NCBI RefSeq assembly: GCF_040712315.1
Contig: NC_134015.1
Location: 45,777,464-45,841,463, forward strand
DNA from: Castanea sativa
Taxonomy: Eukaryota; Streptophyta; Magnoliopsida; Fagales; Fagaceae
DNA length: 64,000 nucleotides
Direction of reading: 5' to 3'
This document shows, in pieces, positions 11,890-22,239 of the stretch. Positions within the stretch are counted from its first letter, which is position 1, and each line of letters starts with the position of its first letter. Made by a program: the position numbers and the translations under genes. The notes beneath the pieces are model-generated. The model was not told where the DNA came from. It did no database searches and worked only from the letters and a program-made list of their open reading frames with translations.

Positions 11890-13626
11890 ATTTAGTCCTC
11901 AAGAAAGTGTAGCACATGCACAACAAGAAAAGTAAGGCGTTGCCTTTAAAAGAAAAGAAAATGTAGTAAAAGAAAAATATGCATAAAAATATGATAAGGC
12001 AAAAAAAAAATTTGCATGATTGCAAGCTTGTTTTCCAGGAGATGTGGGAGTTATATGATGTAACTCTTTAGGTGATAGTCACTTTCAAATTTATGTGATG
12101 AATAATGTAGAAATTTTGGTTGATTACCATCTACATATCACCTTATATGTATCTCATGCTCTTACTAGTTGCATACACATCACAAGTAATTCTTTGCTAA
12201 GCTTTGTACATGAGATTGTGAGTAAACTAGTGTGGCCATCCAAGATTATACACTTTGTGATGTTTGATGCAAAATTCTTTGAGGGTTGGTTTAAATTTTG
12301 AGAAGAAAAATCTAAAACTTTCTTTTTGAAAACTTAAGTTGAAGATTATGTGTTTTGAAAACTTTTGGAATCATTTACATGCATTTCATGTCATGAAAAA
12401 TCTTTCGAAAAATGATTCTGCAGAAAAATTTCTAGTTTTTCAAAAAATTTTGTTTTTTAGAGTCTCGATCGATCCAATATGTTTTTCAATCAAATAAAAT
12501 TTTCCATGTTTTTGAAGTTTGCTCTTGGGTTGCTTCGATTGATGTTTGATCGATGCTTGATCGATCGAAACGGGAATATTTTCAGTTTTTAGATTTTTGA
12601 CAAAATTTTTTCATGCATCATTTATGTTTAGGATTCACATGCATTGCATTGTTTTCTGTATCCATCTTGCAGTTTTACAATCATATCTCTCATTATTTTC
12701 ACACATAACATGCATACAGTTTGCTAAATTGGGTTCACACATAACATGATTTAAAAATTGATTGATTAATTTTTGAATTATGTACTTTTTAGTATATGGT
12801 ATTTTTATGCGCGAACTGCAGAAAATATTTTTTTAAGAGATATGATAAATAATTAATGTAAAAATATTTTCTCTACTTATGCAACTGTTTATGGGTCACA
12901 TAGTGTCAAGTTTGCATTTATTGAAAGAGAGAATATTTTTCTTCATGTGTATCCTTAACTTAGTTTTTAAGTTTGGTTTGTGTATTTTTTTCCCCACCTC
13001 CTAAATTTTTCTCTAAACTATTTTTCCTAAAACATGTTTTGTTTTTCCTATATTTGTAGGGGGAGAAACTTGTTTTTAACCCTTATTGTTTATAGGGGGA
13101 GTTGCCTCTATTCTTTATAGAGCTGGATTCATTTGTTTCCTTGATTCTCTATTTTTTCTTGCCTTTTGTTGCATATGTTTTCTGTTTACTCTTTGTTTGA
13201 GTTATCTTTGTCAATATGTGACAAAAAGGGGGAGAAGTAGACGAAATGTGGGAATCTTGTTTAAAAAGGTTATTAAAATTTTTTGTTTAGGGGGAGATAA
13301 AATTGTTTTTGGAAGTGGGAGAATATAAATTTTTTTTGATGTATCTAACTTAAGAGGAGAGTTAGTTTACTTTCATTTTTATATTTGTGTTTCATATTGT
13401 TTATATGTCTTTCTTTCCACACACGTGGTGATATGTTCTTTTGAGTATTTCAGGAAAGATAGGTACATTTTGATCAAGACCTTCTACATATTCTTGCAAC
13501 TTCTAGGTTAGGAGTCTTAGATTAGAAGTTTTGTTGTATTTGGGCATTTTATTGTATTGGGTTGTTCTTGTATTTGGTCATTTCATTTTGTATGTAAGTT
13601 TTGTTACGAATTGCCAAGGAGGAGAT
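11890..13626 (+). mobile_element. Plus-strand LTR-element internal remnant
   Basis: About 12010-12080 is homologous, in opposite orientation, to the post-gag spacer of the gag-only element near 18590-18670. TCGATCGAT-type words lie at 12463-12572. At 13207-13240 is GTGACAAAAAGGGGGAGAA and at 13605-13626 a purine-rich AAGGAGGAGAT polypurine tract, directly before an LTR start. No protein domain was found. Confidence 0.6.
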
Positions 13627-14464
13627 TGTTAAGTTCTAAAAGTTTAGAACAATTGGCAAATCATGAACACAAGCTTTTCTAGATATAGATTCTAAAGTCT
13701 ATAGGTATTATTAGACAATGATCAAGGTGATACAAGTCAAGATTTAAGAACACGTAAGCTGTAGAAAAAATATTTTAGAATTTGTCTGGCTCGACCGATC
13801 GAGAGACAGGCTTAATCGATTGAAACATGTATCTGTAGAATTTTAATTAAGCCCAAATAGCAGTTCAAGCCAAAAAAAGATTAGGGTTTCAGATCTACTT
13901 CTTCTAATATATAAAGGAAACCCTAAGTACATTTTTATATAGGCTTTTCAGAGAGAGAGAGAGAGTGTGTGTGCCTCTTTTGTATCTAGGGTTTTGTATC
14001 CGAAAAGCTTTCTCATGTCTTCTACCAGTGTTATTCGTTCAAAAATCTCAAGATCCGATGTTGCAGAAGTTGCTGCCTTCTCTAGTCATCAAAGGTGGTG
14101 ATGATTTAAACCTTTAAGGGTGGTCTTGGAGTCACAAACAAGAGAGTTTGTGTTTTTTTTTTTATCACAAGTGTGGTACTTGTGTTGCAAAGGCCTAATA
14201 AAGAAGGAGTCCTTGGATTAGGAGCTTGCACGTGGTCGTGTCAATAAATTCTATATTTGGTAGCAATAAGATTATTGTGGTCTGAGTCTCATTGTAAACT
14301 TCGATTCTCTATAGTGGATTTGCTTTTTACTTTAAGGATAGCTAGGTTAAATCCTCCCTTGGTTTTTTATCGGTTTGGTTTTTCAGGGTAACCATATCAT
14401 TGTGTTATTTATATTTCCGCTGCTTTACGTAATATGATTATTTTGTTTTAACCTAGATCTGAAT
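13627..14464 (+). repeat. 3' LTR of plus-strand element, left part
   Basis: Starts TGTTAAGTTCTAAAAG immediately after the polypurine tract. It is interrupted at 14464 by the minus-strand element and appears to resume at 21701, ending in AAAACCTAACA at 21773. An AG run and TCGACCGATCGA words (about 13790-13830) lie inside. Confidence 0.65.
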
Positions 14465-15494
14465 TGATAGGCCAAAAATGTATTGGCCTCTTGTGATAAA
14501 TTAACCAATTGATTTAGCCAAATTAATTAATTAATTCAATTAACATGCAAAATGCGTGGTAGCACAAACAAATCACCAACTAAGTTAATTGCAACGAAAA
14601 ATAGAGTTGACATGGTGATTTGTTTACGAATGGAGAAAACCTCCAAAGCAAAAATCCCCACTGGGTGAATTTAAGGTCACCATTCCCGAGAATTTACTAT
14701 TATCACAACAAGAGGTTACAAGTAAAGGAATCACAGTACCTTATACCAACCTCCAATTGAACCCTCACTCCAATACCCAATTGGACTTGTTTTGTAGTGA
14801 CAATCTCTCCTTTTCAATGCACGACTCCTAGTACGTGACTAACCAATTGATGTACAAATCCCAGTACGCGGCTTCCTCACCAACTTGAGAAAGATGTTGG
14901 CTGCAAAGTTCTTTAGTTCATCACCACGATGAAGATCATGAAACTGCTTGGTTACAAAACCCAACAGTGTACAAACGCAGCATCTTCTTCAAGAGAAAGA
15001 TGAACTAGGGCAAATTCTGTCTCCGGTCACAATATGCATGAACAAAACTTTGCTTCACATTTGCGCAACCTTTGACGGCCCTTAAAATAATCCTTATATA
15101 TGTTTAGGGTAGTGAGAAAGGAAAACCTAAACATGTACACACGGATTGGAGTGAAATCGGATCTGAAAAACTGATTCTCATAATTCTCGATAGATAGGGT
15201 ATCTATCAAGTAACTATCGAGCATCGGACAAAAGCTGCTTTTTAAACCTCGATAGATGCTATCTGTTGAGCTAGCTGTTGAGTTTTAAAATCCAGTACTT
15301 CTTCACTTGTTTCTTGGACTCACTTGTTTCTTGGACAGACTTGCATGGCTTTAACACTTAAACTTAAAACCTTATTTCTTGAAGTATTAAACACATCCTA
15401 GATCAACCCAATTACAAGTAAGGTGCGTTTTGTCAAATGATTAGCCAATTCTACATGAAATATGTTCCTAACATGACTCACATATATCCTAACA
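14465..15494 (-). repeat. 3' LTR of gag-only element copy 1
   Basis: Plus strand TGATAGGCC to ATATCCTAACA, 1030 bp. Near-identical in layout to 57531-58535 and to the 5' LTR at 20856-21695. It contains TCGATAGATAG/CTATCGAG words near 15188-15275. Confidence 0.9.
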
Positions 15495-15807
15495 ATCTCC
15501 CCCTTTAGCAATCCGTGACAAAACCATAACAAACAAATGAAATATGAGAGAAGTCATAAATTACTCAACTCATACTCACTTGTTGAATACAATAAAATCT
15601 ATCCTAACACAAACTCTTGAAAAACTTTGCAAGAAGAGAGTTCATAGTTTGGACGACTTTGACAACCTGTATTTTTGAAAAATTTTAAACAAAAATCATC
15701 ACGGCATCTTAGTGTGAAACAAAAATTAAAAGGTTGCATACAATAAATAAGAAGAATGTGCATAAAGAGAGAAAAGAAACAGCACATGAAAAGATAGGTG
15801 AATAAAT

Positions 15808-15814
15808 ATACATC

Positions 15815-15861
<47 letters not shown>
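15808..15861. repeat. CA/TA microsatellite
   Basis: A short CACACA run grades into about 17 AT units, inside the gag-only element between its LTR and second ORF. Confidence 0.9.
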
Positions 15862-15863
<2 letters not shown>

Positions 15864-16086
15864 AAAGATAAGTACAATGTATGTCAAATGGTCACAAGAC
15901 CGGAATACATGAGGTAAAAGAAAAAGAGAGAAAAGAAAATACATAAAAACCTTACTACATCCCTCAAAATATAAACACTCCCTCTATCACCAAATTGTCC
16001 TATGCTAACTCTCCTCCTAAATACATGACTACTCTCATCCCAAAACTACTCCCTCTTTTTGTCACGAATGACAAAGGGCAAGTAAC

Positions 16087-17254
16087 TCAAGCAGACATCT
16101 CATCGTCACTAGAAGAGCTAGCATCCTCATCCTTAGCATCACCACCATCGGAGTCACCATCATCATCCTCATCCTCAGATGCCTCTAGAGAAGAAGAGGA
16201 AGACTCTACGAAGCCACCAAGGCGAGCCTGTTGTCGTGCAATACAACCGACACGGGTGTTCACTTGACATAACTCATCACTGAGAGTGTCAAGGCGAGCA
16301 TCCATGCATTGAAGCTGCACTATGATCGCATTGAGGGTCACACCATCCGCAGAAGAAGAAGGAATGGATGTGGATGGAGCTAAAGAAGCCAAAGGAGTCG
16401 CCGTCTCGATTAGTGGCCACTTCGATCGATGTTGAGCCTCACTATGTCTAATGGTAGTAGCGTCAATGGCACATATAACGAAGAAGTGGTTTGACTCGAG
16501 ATAGGAGACTAAAAAATGGCGAATGATCCATGTGATAGCCAAAGGAAAGATAAGCTTATCACGGGTCGTCGTATCCCTATAGACATCTATAAGGGATAGA
16601 ATGAAGTGAGAATGGAAGTCTATAAAGATCCTCTAAGAGGGATAGCAAAAATTGAGCATGAGGCTCTGTGCTAGATTTATAGTGAGACAATAGATGTAGA
16701 ACGAATGTCATCACCATGTTAAGGAACCTCAGACCTTTGGCAAAGGTCGAGCAAGGGGTGTTTTGATGACCACCCCAAGATGAATGTGTCTCACAAAATA
16801 GAGATATGAGCTCGTCTTTAGACACAGTCTTAAGACGATCATAGCCGGGGCAGTCAAGATGCGCTACTCTCAGTATGTGTAGCACCTCGGATATAAGATC
16901 CAGAGTGACTACAATGTGCGTACTTCGAATGTGAGTGAAGAAATGAGGTACAAAATAGTTAAATCCATGCATGTTGGAGTAAAACTCCTGTATGATCATG
17001 GAATGACAAGTGACCAAGATGCCACAAAGTGTCTCCCAACCCCTACTGTAGTTGACAGTGGGAAGGTCAGTATTGGAAAAATCCGATAGAACAACATGTG
17101 TTCCAAATTAATGCCATGTCGAGAAAAAGTTCTTCAAAAAGTCCTTACGGGCTTTACCATCACGGATCTTGACATATGAAGGAGTAGAATCAAAGGAAGA
17201 TGCCCTGAAACGAAAAGGGTTCCGAGATGTAGTAGATTTTTGCTTAGGTGCCAT
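16087..17254 (-). pseudogene. Putative plant transposon protein (extra ORF, copy 1)
   Basis: A minus-strand reading frame starts at MAPKQKS (ATG 17254-17252) and ends in a serine/aspartate-rich acidic tail, ...DDEMSA, at 16087. It resembles the family annotated 'putative plant transposon protein domain' (PF20167 as I recall it), with the motifs EFYSNMHGF, HILRVAHLDCPGYDRL, SKDELISLF and FVLHLLSHY in the family order. Its biochemical function is unknown. One stop (after FFSTWH, about 17108) and a frameshift near 16620 break it; otherwise the full ~390-codon length is present. It lies between gag and the 3' LTR, where pol would be expected, and copy 2 carries the same ORF at the same place. It may be needed by the element or be a captured passenger. 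Confidence 0.72.
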
Positions 17255-17707
17255 AGAGCAACTAGAGAGAGAGAGAGAGAAAGAGAGAGAGACAGGCAAA
17301 AAAGCACCAAACACATTTAGTATCAATATGATAGAAACAAAATTGGTACGTATGCATGCAAAATACATGAACATGTGACATGCAACAATAAAAATATTAT
17401 GGGCTCAGCCCAATCCAAACCTATCAGCACACAAGCTTTCAACAAAGTAAACACACATCTAAAAATGCATGAATCATTGTTGAAATGCAAATGTGATGCA
17501 ACGAATGATGATTTTAACTCATTGAAATAGAAACTAACCCAAAAATTTTGTGAAAAACTCATCAATTTTGAAAAAACCCTAAATTTTCCAAAACAAAATC
17601 CCAAAAGTTAGGTCAAAAAGATGAAATGCATGATAAGATGAGTGAAATGAGATCATACCAGAGGAAAAAGAAGATCTTTAGGCCGAAAAGCTTTTGGGTT
17701 TGAAGTT

Positions 17708-17708
<1 letters not shown>

Positions 17709-17773
<65 letters not shown>
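17709..17773. repeat. AG microsatellite
   Basis: About 31 AG units, in the spacer between the extra ORF and gag. TC-frame peptides read here are artefacts. Confidence 0.95.
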
Positions 17774-17867
17774 TGAGCTTTGGAAGGTGAGGAGACAAGT
17801 TTTGTCGAGAGAGATCGGGGAGAAATGAGAAAAATTCGCATTGACCCTATATATAGACAAATATACA

Positions 17868-18150
17868 GCTCGATGGATCGACAAGTATCAAGAGGTGTCT
17901 AGAATTAAAATGTGACAAAAAGAGCTATCGAGAAGCTATCGAGAGGTGTCCACAGCAAAAGAACCTTGATGGATCGAGAAGCTATCGAGAATCCATCGAA
18001 GAGACATAAACTTTCTCGATGGATCGAGAAACTATCGAGACCAAATCTCAAAAACCTCAATGGATCAAAATTACGATAACAACTATTAAGAAAAGAAGCT
18101 CAAGAGGCTCGATAGATAGCGTAGCTGTCGAGAGGTATCGAAAAACTATC
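17868..18150. repeat. TCGATGGATCGAG / CTATCGAG palindrome cluster (copy 1)
   Basis: About a dozen words of the type CTCGATGGATCGAGAAGCTATC repeat with partial self-complementarity. The matching region in copy 2 is 60856-61110, and related words lie in the LTRs. Confidence 0.8.
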
Positions 18151-18294
18151 GAAATTGCTCAAAAATAGTTTTTCAAAGAAGAGAAAAACACAGACATGAA
18201 TGCAATCAAACATGCTACTCAACCAAGGATCCAATCAACATTTTATGCTCTCAAAATCATCTCTCAATAAGAAAAATGTCAAGCATTTAGATCC

Positions 18295-18298
<4 letters not shown>

Positions 18299-18351
<53 letters not shown>
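18299..18351. repeat. CA microsatellite
   Basis: About 26 CA units. The same position in copy 2 (61251-61267) has only about eight units, so it is a length-variable tract within one element family. Confidence 0.95.
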
Positions 18352-18356
<5 letters not shown>

Positions 18357-18399
18357 AAGTCTAACCAATTTTGTATTTCAAAAACAAGTCAAGACGTTT

Positions 18400-19163
18400 A
18401 GTGAGCATACACTAACACATGTATTCCTTATGATGACCAAATCACATTGTACCTACATGTGTACCAAAATTAGCAAAGAGTATTGCATGTTGTGTGTGAA
18501 ACATTGCAAGATTGCATAAGTGTCTACATGTTATAACGATTTGAGATATGAACAAATCAAGTTTAACTCACACATGATTATAACTACTTGATGGGGACCA
18601 TCACCTTCAAGGTACATCCTATAACTCCCACATCTCCTAGAAGACACGCTTGCAATCATGTATAAAGCATTTTGATTCTTTTTGCTTTAATTTTTCTTTG
18701 CATATTTTCTTTTTAGCCATATCATACATGGGCACATAAGAGAAAGAAAAGAAATACCCAACGATGTTAAGCTTTTGACATTGCATATGCCGAAGCATAC
18801 AAATATCATTTCATGATACGAGTGTTAAGTACAAAAAACTACCTAATCTTACTCATCACAAACACAAGCCACAAAGCTCACTTGCTTAGTTGTCCATAGA
18901 GATGCTCATCTAAGCTACAAAAGATACAAATTTTAGAAAACTTTGTTTCAATGGTCATCCAAGGTACACAAGTACCAATATATACAAACACACACTGCTT
19001 TTGTATTTTTCTAATTTTTCAATTTTTTTATTTTATGAAAAACTAAATATAGCAAAACTGAAATCAAACAAAAACAAGTTAAATATAGCAAAGTATAAAA
19101 CTAGACTAATTCAAAACAAGAAAGCAAAACACACAAGTAATGCAAGCAAAAATAGTGACTTAA
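18400..19163. other. Noncoding post-gag spacer of copy 1
   Basis: Homologous to 61310-62234 of copy 2 and partly to 12010-12080. No open frame. Contains ATGTGGGAGTTATAGGATGTA (minus strand) as the best conserved phrase across the three elements. Confidence 0.6.
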
Positions 19164-20690
19164 TCACTTAGAGCCTTTTTCCTTCCATACCTTGTAAGAA
19201 CCTTTCCATTTGATGAACCCTTGATTCGGCGGTGAGGGGGAAGAATTGAAACTGTTCAAGTTTGAGTAGATCTCCAAGATGAGCAAAAAAGGATGGAAAC
19301 TAATTCTGGTTTCCTGATGAAATCATACTGTTGCTCTATTGAATGGCTAGCCACTTATAGCAATTAGTATGTCCAGTTGCTCCATAGTGATGATAGAGAT
19401 GCTGCTTCTTCTGTTTAGACTTTTGAGTATTACCCTTCTTAGTTTTAGGGTTTTCAGTCTATTTCTTATCAAGCTTAGGGGGTGCTCCTAAAATATATTT
19501 ACCCTTGTCTATGTTCTCACTATCTAAAACAGTTTTGACATCAGTGTTCTCAGATTCAATATTATTAGCATGAGAAACAAATACAGTAGTACTAGAAGAA
19601 GCAACACTAGGAAAAGAGAAATCATACCCTAAACCAATTCGATCAGAAGCAGTTTTTTGTAAACTGAGCATCTCATCAAGTTTTGCACTTAAAGTCCTCT
19701 CCAGCTGAGCTTTGACTTGAAACAGCTCCACTTCAAGCTTCTTGGTCTTCTCAACCAATAAATTATTCTCAAATCTCATTGCTCCAATGGTTTGATTATC
19801 TTCATCAAACTTTGTGGAGATTTCTTCTCACTCAAGCTCCACATTACTAAGCTTCTTGGTGGCCAATCTATTCAACTTCTCATGCTTTTCGGAGACTTTA
19901 TATAATTTTGCATAGGCTGTGTGTATGTCATCTTGCTCATCCATCTTTTTAAACTTAAACTCCACCAAGTCCTCATCTTCATCCACATCTTCAACAATCC
20001 CCTCAGTGGGATTTACAGTGGTAGTGAAGGCATTCGGGATTCCATCATCCTCATTTTTCGATTCATCCTCAGGTTTGGTGTTGCTCAATGTAGCAGCAAG
20101 TGCCTTACTTTTTCCAATGGTCTTGAGATATGTAGGGTACTCTTGTTTCATGTGTCCAAACCCTTGACATCCGAAACACTTAGGTCCTGAGGGAACAGTG
20201 TACTGACCGCCATCCCTAGCATCCTTCTTCCATTTGTCTTAACTCTTGAACTGTGACGAACTGGATTGCTTGCGGTCGTTGTCAAATCCTTTAGCATTGG
20301 CATTCTTCATAAACTTTTTGAACTTCCTTGTGATATAGGATTTTATCTTAGAATCTTCATCGTCAGAAGACTCATCCGTGTCACTGCTCTTGGCCTAATG
20401 CCATGCTCTTACCCTTACTAGATTTCCCAATCCTTGTCAAATCCAACACATAGGTTTGCAGATTGCCAACCAGCTCTGTCAAAGGAATTTTGTCAATTTC
20501 CTTTGATTCCTTAATTGCGGTGATTTTGGCATGAAATCTCTCGGGTAGAGATCTGAGCACCTTTCTAACAATCTTGGGTTCGAGAATGGTTTCCCCAAGA
20601 TTATAGGCTGAGTTCACTATGTCCTTGAGTTTGGCATAGAACTTATCGAATGGTTTGCCTCCGAGGTTTTCCCCATTAGTAAAAAAATCA
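19164..20690 (-). pseudogene. Copia-type gag, 5'-truncated (copy 1)
   Basis: Read on the minus strand: KPFDKFYAKLKDIVNSAYNLGE and PKIVRKVLRSLPERFHAKI (gag-polypeptide/UBN2-type), then an acidic linker, a knuckle KCFGCQGFGHMKQEYP (about 20150-20190) and a long acidic coiled-coil-like part (EKHEKLNRLATKKLSNVELE). Next come the phrase ENIDKGKYILGAPP, a second knuckle-like HHYGATGHTNCYKW, and the end KVWKEKGSK at 19164. The N-terminal part is missing because the frame runs into rearranged LTR sequence at about 20690. Several frameshifts occur. In knuckle 1 the last Cys is Tyr, and in knuckle 2 two Cys positions are Tyr. Gag would form the virus-like particle in the cytoplasm; this copy is unlikely to work. 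Confidence 0.82.
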
Positions 20691-20858
20691 CCGTGTCAAC
20701 CTTATTTTCCGTTGCATTATTCTTTAGTTGGTGATTTGTTTGTGCTGCCACGTACATTACATGTTAATTGATTGATTAATAAACTTAAATAATTAATGAA
20801 TTAATTAGTCACAAAGGGTCAATACATTCTTGGCCTATTATATGAAGTGGAAAATAAA
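20686..20858 (+). repeat. Inverted segment of LTR start
   Basis: This stretch is the reverse complement of the first ~165 bp of the element's LTR (compare 14465-14625). The forward LTR resumes right after it, lacking that same segment. Arms TCACCGTGTCAACCTTATTTTCC-type (20689-20712) and its near-perfect complement (20848-20872) bracket the inverted part. Confidence 0.82.
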
Positions 20859-21695
20859 GTTGATACGGTGATTTGTTTACAAATGTGGAAAACTTCCAAG
20901 GAAAAACCCTACCTAGTGAATTTAAGGTCACCACTTCGAGGATTCACTATTATCACAACAGGCGATTATAAGTAAAAGAATTCCAATACCTTATACCAAC
21001 CTACAGTTGAATTCTTAACCCAATACCTAATTGGATTTGTTTTGTAGTGACAATCTCTCATTTTCAATGCATGGCTCCTAGTACGTGACTAACCAATTGA
21101 TGCGAAGATCTCAGTACGCAGCTTGCTCACCAACTTGAGAAAGATGTTGGCTACAAAGTTATTCAGTTCATCAACACAATGAAAATCACGAAGCTCCTTG
21201 GTTATAGAACCCAACGGCATACAAACTCAGTAGCTTCTTCAAGAGAGAGAGGAACTAGTGCAAATTCTGTCTCCGGTCACAATTTGCATGAACAAAACTT
21301 TGCTTCACACTTGCGCAACCTTTAACGGCCTTAAAATAATCCTTATATATGTTTAGGGTAGTGAGAAGAAAAAAACCTAAACATGTACACACGGATTGGA
21401 GTGAAATCAGATCTGAAAAACTAATTCTCATAATTCTCGATAGATAGGGTATCTGTTGAGCATCGAATAAAAGCTACATTTTAAACCTCAATAGATGCTA
21501 TCTATCGAGCTAGTTGTCGAGTTTTAAAATCCAGCACTTCTTCAATTGTTTCTTGGACAAACTTGCATGACTTTAACACTTGGACTTGAAACCTTGTTCC
21601 TTGAAGTATTAAACACATCCTAGATCTACCCAATTACAAGTAAGGTACGTTTTGTCAAAGGATTAGCCAATTCTACATGACATATGTTCCTAACA
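20859..21695 (-). repeat. 5' LTR of gag-only element copy 1, rearranged
   Basis: Homologous to 14625-15472. Its first ~165 bp are present only in inverted form, and it ends at TTCCTAACA, about 22 bp shorter than the other two LTRs, followed by TGAAT. Confidence 0.85.
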
Positions 21696-21700
21696 TGAAT

Positions 21701-21773
21701 AATAAACCTAAGTATCCACTTGGTTAATTAACTAGGTTAAACAATCTAATTTACAGGGATCTAAAACCTAACA
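21701..21773 (+). repeat. Tail of interrupted plus-strand LTR
   Basis: The sequence AATAAACCTAAGTATCCACT to AAAACCTAACA directly follows the target duplication of the nested element and ends in CA, as expected for the rest of the LTR that began at 13627. Confidence 0.5.
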
Positions 21774-22239
21774 TTAATGATATGGTTTTGGATAAAAGTT
21801 TCATTACTCCCACTATTTTTCACTAGAATCTTGAAATTGCATGCACATTAAAATATTATAAATTTCGTTGGCATCACATGACGTCTGAGACTGAGTGAAT
21901 GGTAATTCATTTTCAAGGAGTTCATCATTCTGTCATGGTATTGGTAGTTAGGCCTTTGCTGTCCTCTGTTTTATAAACTGCTTAATACATGAAAATTTTG
22001 TGCTAGACATTCGCGATCAAGCTAATTATTACAAATTAGCAAAAATTACAAAGTGTTGAGCATTTTTTTTTTTATAATATTTATGCAATATGCCAATATC
22101 TCACTTGTTTAAACTCTTATTGATTAGGCCGTGAACAATCATTTTAAATGTAATCCAGGTATGATATTTGATCAAATTGAGGTCAAATTGGGTTATTGAC
22201 TTAAAATTGGTCATTTTTGTAATTGGATCAATTTTTAGG
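21774..22239. other. Noncoding spacer
   Basis: No gene, repeat boundary or RNA recognised. Confidence 0.35.

Larger units (their letters stand above)
14465..21695 (-). mobile_element. Gag-only LTR retrotransposon with extra ORF (copy 1)
   Basis: Bracketed by LTRs 14465-15494 and about 20856-21695, and flanked by a 5-bp direct repeat TGAAT (14460-14464 and 21696-21700). In element orientation the contents are a 5'-truncated Copia-type gag (20690-19164), a spacer with microsatellites and TCGA palindromes, and an ORF of the 'putative plant transposon protein' type (17254-16087). A polypurine tract (minus strand AAAGGGGGAGAT beside 15495) and the 3' LTR follow. No protease, integrase, RT or RNase H was found. 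This resembles the TR-GAG class of non-autonomous elements, with an additional ORF. Copy 2 starts at 57531. Confidence 0.8.
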
